Assembly: GCA_024763115.1 (NCBI GenBank)
Contig: JANTGB010000179.1
Span: 1 to 5,473 of the forward strand
Length of the DNA: 5,473 nt
Origin: Desulfobulbaceae bacterium
GTDB taxonomy: Bacteria; Desulfobacterota; Desulfobulbia; Desulfobulbales; SURF-16
Direction: 5' to 3'
The translations under genes and the position numbers were made by a program. Below, piece by piece: positions 1 through 4,629 of the stretch (positions within the stretch are counted from its first letter, which is position 1; each line of letters begins with the position of its first letter). The notes under the pieces were generated by a model. It searched no databases. It was not told the DNA's origin and worked only from the letters and a program-made list of their open reading frames with translations.

Positions 1-132
1 CAGTGCCTTAGATTCGTTCATTTGTGCCTGCGCAGCATACTGGTGCTATTCAAGCAGGCTCAAATGGGCAAAGATGAGGTGCTGGTGAACGCTTACAAAA
101 ATTCTAAGTCCACTTCCACTTTAGTGGGTTAG
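1..132 (+). CDS. C-terminal fragment of an unidentified protein
   Basis: An open frame enters from the left edge and ends at TAG (130-132), giving 43 visible residues. The visible part has a hydrophobic/cysteine-containing stretch (FVHLCLRSILVLF) followed by a basic, polar tail (NAYKNSKSTSTLVG). I do not recognise the family. A transposase C-terminus is conceivable but nothing here proves it. Support for a real gene is indirect: the frame is open to the edge, and a good factor-independent terminator on the same strand lies about 50 bases after its stop, as expected for the end of a transcription unit. A run of 43 open codons can occur by chance, so confidence is low. Confidence 0.3.
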   Translation, partial: QCLRFVHLCLRSILVLFKQAQMGKDEVLVNAYKNSKSTSTLVG

Positions 133-184
133 AAAAATGATCTAATTTAATGCAACCGCAGGCATAGCAGAGCTACGTTCTCAG

Positions 185-213
185 GATCTGCATAATTGCA
201 GATCTCTTTTTTT
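185..213 (+). terminator. Rho-independent terminator upstream of pta
   Basis: A perfect 8-base-pair stem, GATCTGCA (185-192) and TGCAGATC (197-204), closes a four-base TAAT loop. It is followed by TC and seven T residues (207-213). This is a classical intrinsic terminator for transcription entering from the left. It would end the upstream unit and separate it from pta, so pta needs its own promoter between here and its start. Confidence 0.8.
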
Positions 214-232
214 AAATGTTTTGATTGCGCCT

Positions 233-238
233 TAAAAT
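233..238 (+). promoter_or_regulatory. Possible -10 element for pta
   Basis: TAAAAT matches the sigma-70 -10 consensus at 5 of 6 positions and lies in the short gap between the upstream terminator and pta. No good -35 box is at the right spacing: the T-rich terminator tail is there, and TTGATT at 221-226 is too close. An alternative reading uses TTGATT as the -35 with a poor -10 near 244-250. Context requires a promoter here, but the exact boxes are uncertain. Confidence 0.25.
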
Positions 239-275
239 GCGAAGTTATTCTTGAGTGAACCCTGAGCGGACAACC

Positions 276-2369
276 ATGAAAACAAACAGTCTTTATATTA
301 CCTCAATGGAACCGGGAGCCGGAAAACTTACTGTAAGCCTGGGTATTATGGAGCTCCTTACCAGGCGGCTCTGCAAGGTAGGTTTTTTCCGACCGGTTGT
401 TGACGATGATGCTCAATCCGATTCAGACATCGAGCTGATCCGTTCACGTTATAGTCTGGAAATTCCTCCGGAGAACATGTTCGGCTGCCGGGCCCATGAG
501 GCCAAGGCCATGGTGGCTGAAGGACGTTTCCGGGAACTGCTTGAAACCATTATTGATAAGTATAAGGCTCTGGAGGAAGATTGTGAGTTTGTCCTCTGCG
601 AGGGGCTGAACAGTCAGGGCTTTATTTCTTCTTTTGATTTTGATATCAATCTGAATATTGCTAAAAATCTTGCCGGCCCGGTGGTCGTTGTCTTTAACGG
701 AGTGGACAAAGGAGTTGCCGAAATTGCCGATGGCCTGAAAATTATGGCAGATTCAATAAACTCTGAAGGCTGCACCCTGTTCGGAGCCTTTATAAACCGG
801 CTTAAACCTGGAGTTTTAAACTCCCTGGCCTATGCTCTGCGCGAAGTCAAAGGTGTTGACGGCCCCATTTACCTGTTGCCCGAGGAAAAGGAGCTTGACA
901 GTCCTTCTCTGGCTGAAATAGTTAACAGCCTCGACGCCACCTGTGTTCTTGGTGATCATGAAAGCCTGACCAGGGTAGTGAAACAGTGCAAAATCGCGGC
1001 AATGAATCTTAATCATTTTCTTGATTACATCGAGGACGGCGATCTGATTATCACTCCCGGCGATCGGGCGGATATAATTCTCGGCACCCTGGCCACCTTT
1101 TACTCTTACAATGCCCCGACAATTACCGGCATCCTGCTTACCGGCGGCCTGATTCCGCCGGAAAACGTCATGCAGCTGGTTAAAGGAATGCGCCGTTTCC
1201 CAGTGCCGCTGCTCAGCGCAGCCGATGACACCTTTACTACGGCTATGGCGGTAAATAATGTCAAGGCCCGAATAACTGCCGGAAATGAAAGAAAAATTGC
1301 CCTGGCCCTGGGGCTCTTTGAATCCAGCGTCGATACCGGAGAAATAGAAAAACGTATTGCTCTGGCAAAATCCGAATCAGTAACCCCTATCATGTTTGAA
1401 TACAGCCTCTTTGCCAAGGCCAAGGTCGCAGATTGTCATATTGTCCTGCCTGAAGGCATGGATAAACGTATTCTCAGGGCAGCGGAAATTCTTCTTCGCC
1501 GTGAGGTAGTGCAGCTGACCCTGCTGGGCCAACCACAGAAAATTGAACATCTTATCGCTTCCCTGGGACTTGAACTCAGTGGGGTTAATATTATAGATCC
1601 CGCTGAGTCGCCTGATATAGGTAATTTTGCCGAACAATTTTATGAACTGCGCAAACAACGGGGCATGACCAGAGAGGCGGCCATTGATGCCATGAGTGAC
1701 CCCACCTATTTCGGCACTATGATGGTCTACAACAACAAGGCCCAGGGTATGGTTTCCGGGGCAATTCATACTACCCAGGACACTATCAGGCCGGCTTTTC
1801 AAATTATAAAAACCAGGCCTGGGGTATCTATTGTTTCCAGTGTCTTTTTAATGTGCCTGGACACCAGGGTTCTGGTCTATGGTGATTGCGCAGTCAATCC
1901 TGATCCCGATGCCGAACAGCTGGCGGAAATCGCTATCAGCTCTGCTGATACCGCTGCCATGTTCGATATTGAGCCGAGGGTGGCATTACTGTCATATTCA
2001 ACCGGGGAGTCAGGCAAAGGAGCTGAGGTAGAAAAGGTTCGGAAGGCTGCGGAAATTGCCGGGAAAAAACGACCTGACTTGAAACTTGAAGGCCCTATCC
2101 AATATGATGCCGCTATTGATCCTCAGGTGGCCGGCACCAAGCTGCCGAACAGTGAAGTAGCGGGCCGGGCCACGGTTTTTATCTTTCCTGATCTTAACAC
2201 CGGGAATAATACTTACAAGGCGGTTCAGCGATCTTCCGGAGCTGTGGCCATAGGCCCGATTCTCCAGGGATTGAAAAAACCGGTTAATGATCTGAGCCGG
2301 GGATGTCTGGTGGCCGATATAGTCAATACCGTAGCCATTACCGCTATCCAGGCCCAGGCAGTAAAATAA
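276..2369 (+). CDS. pta: Phosphate acetyltransferase (phosphotransacetylase), long form
   Basis: Cytosolic enzyme that reversibly converts acetyl-CoA plus phosphate to acetyl phosphate plus CoA. With acetate kinase it forms acetate and ATP, or activates acetate in reverse. From ATG 276 it has 697 residues, close to the 714 of E. coli Pta, with the same three parts. An N-terminal dethiobiotin-synthetase-like P-loop domain spans about 3-210, with a degenerate loop near 12-19 (EPGAGKLT). A DRTGG-type domain spans about 210-325 (TPGDRAD at 260-266, LLTGG at 287-291). The catalytic PTA_PTB domain spans about 374-692, with VLPEG (390-394), SYSTGESG (573-580), EGPIQYDAA (605-613) and FPDLNTGN (637-644). 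In NDLSRG, S674 and R675, with D681 six residues on, match the spacing of Ser309, Arg310 and Asp316 in Methanosarcina thermophila Pta. ATG 276 is preferred over the in-frame GTG 255 because the first strand of the fold begins about five residues later and a weak GAG ribosome-binding match precedes it. No acetate kinase gene is in the window. Function is confident; the exact start is less so. Confidence 0.97.
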   Translation: MKTNSLYITSMEPGAGKLTVSLGIMELLTRRLCKVGFFRPVVDDDAQSDSDIELIRSRYSLEIPPENMFGCRAHEAKAMVAEGRFRELLETIIDKYKALEEDCEFVLCEGLNSQGFISSFDFDINLNIAKNLAGPVVVVFNGVDKGVAEIADGLKIMADSINSEGCTLFGAFINRLKPGVLNSLAYALREVKGVDGPIYLLPEEKELDSPSLAEIVNSLDATCVLGDHESLTRVVKQCKIAAMNLNHFLDYIEDGDLIITPGDRADIILGTLATFYSYNAPTITGILLTGGLIPPENVMQLVKGMRRFPVPLLSAADDTFTTAMAVNNVKARITAGNERKIALALGLFESSVDTGEIEKRIALAKSESVTPIMFEYSLFAKAKVADCHIVLPEGMDKRILRAAEILLRREVVQLTLLGQPQKIEHLIASLGLELSGVNIIDPAESPDIGNFAEQFYELRKQRGMTREAAIDAMSDPTYFGTMMVYNNKAQGMVSGAIHTTQDTIRPAFQIIKTRPGVSIVSSVFLMCLDTRVLVYGDCAVNPDPDAEQLAEIAISSADTAAMFDIEPRVALLSYSTGESGKGAEVEKVRKAAEIAGKKRPDLKLEGPIQYDAAIDPQVAGTKLPNSEVAGRATVFIFPDLNTGNNTYKAVQRSSGAVAIGPILQGLKKPVNDLSRGCLVADIVNTVAITAIQAQAVK

Positions 2370-2420
2370 CATCGGCATGGAAATAACATTATCGGCACAT
2401 TTCCAGGCACGTATCATGTT

Positions 2421-2428
2421 CAATTACC
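2421..2428. repeat. Target-site duplication, left copy
   Basis: CAATTACC, identical to 2610-2617 and directly abutting the left inverted repeat. The empty site would read ATGTT-CAATTACC-CTGAC. An exact match suggests the insertion is not very old. Confidence 0.7.
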
Positions 2429-2439
2429 GTAACTGCTCA
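2429..2439 (+). repeat. Left terminal inverted repeat of the insertion
   Basis: GTAACTGCTCA. It pairs with the right end at 10 of 11 positions (G at 2435 against A in the right-end orientation). Weaker similarity continues inward, with a shared GG at positions 14-15 of the ends. Confidence 0.7.
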
Positions 2440-2460
2440 CAGGACACCGCATATTTCCGC

Positions 2461-2504
2461 CATCAGCCCGTTTTACGTATGACTAATACGCGGCACCGCT
2501 GATG
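2461..2504. repeat. Interrupted hairpin inside the insertion
   Basis: Outer arms CATCAGC (2461-2467) and GCTGATG (2498-2504) are perfect complements. CCG (2468-2470) can pair with CGG (2491-2493), and CGTAT (2476-2480) pairs with ATACG (2486-2490) around a five-base loop. The two sides are separated by small internal loops (2471-2475 and 2494-2497). In total 15 pairs can form, a strong fold in RNA or single-stranded DNA. No T-run follows, so it is not a standard terminator. Confidence 0.6.
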
Positions 2505-2514
2505 ACGAAAATCT

Positions 2515-2533
2515 ATCGGAGTCTCCCTCCGGT
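2515..2533. repeat. Short hairpin inside the insertion
   Basis: CGGAG (2517-2521) pairs with CTCCG (2527-2531) around a five-base loop. It extends outward by a T-G and an A-T pair. It lies between the two larger hairpins of the element. Confidence 0.45.
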
Positions 2534-2549
2534 CGCTTACCTGCACTCT

Positions 2550-2594
2550 GTAAGCACTTACAAATACTGAGATTTGCAATCATTAAGTGCTTAC
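2550..2594. repeat. Perfect 11-base inverted repeat inside the insertion
   Basis: GTAAGCACTTA (2550-2560) and TAAGTGCTTAC (2584-2594) are exact complements. Nested inside, CAAAT (2561-2565) pairs with ATTTG (2572-2576) around a six-base loop, with a seven-base bulge on the right side (2577-2583). A further GCTTAC at 2535-2540 could pair with GTAAGC at 2550-2555 instead, so two folds compete. The arms begin GTAAGC, like the ends of many IS66-family elements, so they might be transposase-binding or remnant end sequences; this is inference. Confidence 0.7.
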
Positions 2595-2598
2595 CCCA

Positions 2599-2609
2599 TG
2601 AGTAGTTAC
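2599..2609 (-). repeat. Right terminal inverted repeat of the insertion
   Basis: TGAGTAGTTAC on the plus strand, read as GTAACTACTCA from the outside in. It mirrors the left end with one mismatch. Confidence 0.7.
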
Positions 2610-2617
2610 CAATTACC
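2610..2617. repeat. Target-site duplication, right copy
   Basis: CAATTACC, identical to 2421-2428 and abutting the right inverted repeat. Confidence 0.7.
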
Positions 2618-2660
2618 CTGACAAAATAATTATTTTTTCTTTAAGATCTCCGGATCAAGG

Positions 2661-2679
2661 AAAAATCTGCGGATTCCGC
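2661..2679 (-). terminator. Weak candidate terminator for dus
   Basis: On the minus strand GCGG-AAT-CCGC forms a four-pair GC stem with a three-base loop, followed by AGA and five T residues. It lies about 100 bases downstream of the dus stop. The stem is short, so this is only a candidate; nothing better is seen for dus in this gap. Confidence 0.3.
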
Positions 2680-2777
2680 CCCATTTACATATTTCATGTC
2701 TGGTTGTAACGGGTTTATTAAAGTGAGCAGCCACCCTGAATGAACCATTAGACAATCGCCTGTCGTAATTTTGCCGG

Positions 2778-3752
2778 TTACTGTTTTCCGATAAAAAAAG
2801 CCGCCGCCTTTTCTCTGGCCTGGTTAATTGATTTGCTGTTCTGTACAGCCGAGGCCAGATGCAGGCCAAAGGCATAATTCCGACAGTAATAATGAGTAAA
2901 TTCCTTTAATCGTCCCAGGCGACGTTCAGGCCGGAAACGTTCTTCCAACAGGTCAATAAAGAAAAAATAAAGAGCAGGCCGGTCAATAACCAGTTCGGGC
3001 AGAGTATCGCTATATACTTCTTCAGCAATTTTCCTGAAAAGCCAGGGCCTGATCAGCACCCCCCGCCCCAGCATCAGGCCGTCAGCTCCAGACAGTTCAA
3101 GGCAGCGGCGGGCATCGGCAACGGAAAAAATACCACCATTGGCTATTACCGGGATTTCCAATCGCTTTTTTACCTTGCCCACCCACTCCCAACGCGGTTT
3201 GCGACAGAATGGTTCCTTCCGCAGCCGGGCGTGAACAGTGATCATATCAATTCCTTCTCCCTCCAGGAGACGACATAAATTAAAGAGCTGGTTTTCTTCG
3301 AGCTTTTCTCCCAGTCTTATCTTGGCGGTCAGGGGCAGATCAGTAAGCCGACGGGCTTCAGCCACCAGTTCCTTGAGGCGGTCGGGATCGGCAGCCAGTT
3401 GACTGCCGCCACCGAATTTTCGTACCCTGGGAGCAGGGCAGCCTAAATTGAGATCAACTGCATTAGCGCCCAACTCTCTGATACGCTCAAGGGCAGGGGC
3501 CAAATAATTTTTGTCGGCAATAAGCAACTGATAGGAAATTGGATGCTCTTCTGCGGTACAGAACAGAAATGGCGATATGGCCGGGTTTTCCGAGGGCAGG
3601 ATTCCGGCGGACAGCATTTCAGTGGAGAGCAGCCCCACGCCCCCCAGTCGTTTCACCATTGTCCTGAAGGCGGAATGAGTGAGCCCTGCCATGGGGGCCA
3701 GTAGCAATGGCGGCTTAATGGCCAGGTTGCGGATGATAAGCGATGAAGACAA
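2778..3752 (-). CDS. dus: tRNA-dihydrouridine synthase
   Basis: FMN-dependent, NAD(P)H-using enzyme that reduces specific uridines in the tRNA D-loop region to dihydrouridine. Its 324 residues match the usual family length. The TIM-barrel landmarks occur in order: LAPMAGLTHSAFR (18-30), STEM (43-46), YQL (74-76), NLGCPAP (102-108) with the expected catalytic cysteine C105, GGGS (114-117), AKIRLG (143-148) with FMN-contacting K144, TVHAR (172-176) with H174, IANGGI (203-208) and MLGRG (227-231). About 85 C-terminal residues form the helical tRNA-binding domain. I cannot tell the subfamily (DusA, B or C), hence which uridine is modified. The start is TTG at 3752-3750. No ATG or GTG lies upstream in frame before a stop, and the first ATG downstream (M21) would remove part of the flavin-binding loop. 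The Shine-Dalgarno match is poor, suggesting modest expression. It converges on pta and diverges from the stator genes, so it is probably transcribed alone. Confidence 0.95.
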   Translation of the reverse strand: MSSSLIIRNLAIKPPLLLAPMAGLTHSAFRTMVKRLGGVGLLSTEMLSAGILPSENPAISPFLFCTAEEHPISYQLLIADKNYLAPALERIRELGANAVDLNLGCPAPRVRKFGGGSQLAADPDRLKELVAEARRLTDLPLTAKIRLGEKLEENQLFNLCRLLEGEGIDMITVHARLRKEPFCRKPRWEWVGKVKKRLEIPVIANGGIFSVADARRCLELSGADGLMLGRGVLIRPWLFRKIAEEVYSDTLPELVIDRPALYFFFIDLLEERFRPERRLGRLKEFTHYYCRNYAFGLHLASAVQNSKSINQAREKAAAFFIGKQ

Positions 3753-3816
3753 GGTGATTACCGAATATTTACAAATAATTTGATAAATTTTATATTATGC
3801 CGATAAGTTATCTGAT
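3753..3816. promoter_or_regulatory. AT-rich divergent promoter region between dus and motB
   Basis: These 64 bases must hold both start regions. For motB (+), TTGATA at 3780-3785 matches a -35 box at 5 of 6; the best-placed -10 is the poor GATAAG (3802-3807), only 10 bases before the ATG. For dus (-), the AT-rich run around 3786-3799, read on the minus strand, offers -10-like CATAAT and TATAAA with no clear -35. A short palindrome, GATAA-G-TTATC (3802-3812), sits just before the motB start and might be an operator. The region is credible as a promoter; the individual boxes are not secure. No sigma-28 or sigma-54 flagellar promoter is recognised. Confidence 0.4.
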
Positions 3817-4629
3817 ATGAATGAAAACAAATTCGTCCAAAAACAGCAACCTTTACCTGATGAATTTCATTCAGCCTGCTCAGACAGCCCGAAAGTGTAT
3901 TGTGATGATATCTTTGATCGACTGCGGATGCCCAGGGCTCCGCACTGGTCAGTGGCCTGGTCGGATCTGATGATGACCATGTTTATTTTTTTCGTGGTTC
4001 TCTTTGTCTACCAGCAGGCTGATAAGGAAATTATTACCGGCAGCGGGCCATCAGGGGCCGAGGTGGGCCTGAAAACCGGCACCGGGGTTATGGGCACTGG
4101 CGGCGGCAGCATCGAGATAGGGAATACGGTAAAATTTTATGATCTCAGCAAACAGGTTATCAACAAGGAAGAACTGAATAAATTTGCTTCCGTGGAACTG
4201 TCTCCGGATCATACCATAAAAATTATTTTAACCGGCGATTTGCTTTTTGATTCCAGCCGGGCCGGACTGAAGGCAAAGGCCCGAAAATCACTGGCCAAAA
4301 TGATTCCCCTGCTCAAGCAGACCCCTTACATTATCCACGTTGCCGGTTATACGGACAACCGGCCCATTAATACCGGCAATTTTCCTTCCAACTGGGAACT
4401 TTCCCTGTTGCGGGCAGCTACTGTGGCTCGTTTTCTTATTGCCCAAAGCGGTTTGGCGGAAAATCGTTTTATTGTCGAGGGATATGGCTCGTGCCGTCCG
4501 ATAGTTGCCAATGACACGCCTGAGCATCGGGCTGAAAATCGCCGGGTGGAAATAATTATCAGCCGGGAAATACCATTAACCTCTGTGGGCATAAATAATT
4601 ATCCCCTGTCAGCTCATGAAATGCCGTGA
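3817..4629 (+). CDS. motB: MotB-type stator protein with OmpA-like peptidoglycan-binding domain
   Basis: B subunit of an ion-driven rotary stator: one inner-membrane helix that carries the ion-binding aspartate and a periplasmic domain that anchors the complex to peptidoglycan. It has 270 residues. Residues 1-43 are a cytoplasmic tail. One membrane helix spans about 46-66, opening with WSVAWSDLMMTMF; D50 aligns with the essential aspartate of MotB (Asp32 in E. coli). A Gly/Ser/Thr-rich stretch (75-103) replaces an obvious plug helix. The OmpA-like domain spans about 127-250, with TDNRP (179-183), SNWELSLLRA (191-200), GYGSCRP (222-228) and NRRVEI (241-246), which include the peptidoglycan-contacting Asp and Arg. 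ATG 3817 is the first start; its Shine-Dalgarno match is weak. An internal ATG (M38) would leave a very short cytoplasmic tail. The motA-type gene follows with a four-base overlap, so they form an operon, but in the reverse of the usual order. It may serve the flagellum or a paralogous stator; TolR/ExbD is less likely because they lack this OmpA domain. Confidence 0.9.
   Translation: MNENKFVQKQQPLPDEFHSACSDSPKVYCDDIFDRLRMPRAPHWSVAWSDLMMTMFIFFVVLFVYQQADKEIITGSGPSGAEVGLKTGTGVMGTGGGSIEIGNTVKFYDLSKQVINKEELNKFASVELSPDHTIKIILTGDLLFDSSRAGLKAKARKSLAKMIPLLKQTPYIIHVAGYTDNRPINTGNFPSNWELSLLRAATVARFLIAQSGLAENRFIVEGYGSCRPIVANDTPEHRAENRRVEIIISREIPLTSVGINNYPLSAHEMP

Larger units (their letters stand above)
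2429..2609. mobile_element. MITE-like non-autonomous insertion, 181 bases, possibly IS66-related
   Basis: Seen directly: the termini are inverted repeats, GTAACTGCTCA (2429-2439) and TGAGTAGTTAC (2599-2609), matching at 10 of 11 positions. The element is immediately bracketed by an exact 8-base direct repeat, CAATTACC, at 2421-2428 and 2610-2617. Direct repeats exactly abutting inverted repeats are the signature of transposition. There is no open frame of useful length inside, only internal hairpins, so it would need a transposase in trans. Known of the family: IS66-family elements typically create 8-base duplications and have ends beginning GTAA, so an IS66-type transposase is the natural candidate; this is inference. 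It sits 59 bases after the pta stop, between convergent genes, a site where insertion should do little harm. An alternative is a structured RNA or regulatory element, but that would not explain the direct repeats. Confidence 0.72.
2370..2777. other. Gap between convergent pta and dus, containing a small insertion
   Basis: This 408-base gap has no convincing gene. Positions 2429-2609, flanked by 8-base duplications, look like a non-coding insertion; removing it and one duplication leaves about 219 bases of original spacer. Right of the insertion is an AT-only palindrome, AAAATAATTATTTT (2623-2636), running into T residues. It could weakly help end pta transcription but has no G/C stem. The stretch 2640-2777 holds a weak dus terminator candidate and a doubtful 41-codon frame on the minus strand. 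No strong terminator for pta is visible before the insertion. Confidence 0.7.

Noticed and set aside
116..127. CCAC-TTTA-GTGG hairpin at the end of the left-edge frame
   Set aside because: Four base pairs only, no T-run, and a much better terminator follows at 185-213.
1106..1802. Long antisense frames within pta
   Set aside because: They lie opposite a well-conserved catalytic gene, have no recognisable domains and no ribosome-binding sites; they are shadows of pta.
2225..2423. Antisense frames at the 3' end of pta
   Set aside because: They overlap the conserved NDLSRG region of pta on the opposite strand and have no independent support.
2550..2594. Simple bidirectional terminator for pta and dus
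   Set aside because: The stem is AT-rich, bulged, lacks a T-run on either side, and lies wholly inside the inserted element; termination is possible but not the best explanation.
2421..2617. CRISPR repeat or integron attC site
   Set aside because: There is no series of direct repeats with spacers, and the GTTRRRY/RYYYAAC core sites expected of attC are not at the ends; an 8-base duplication around inverted repeats indicates transposition.
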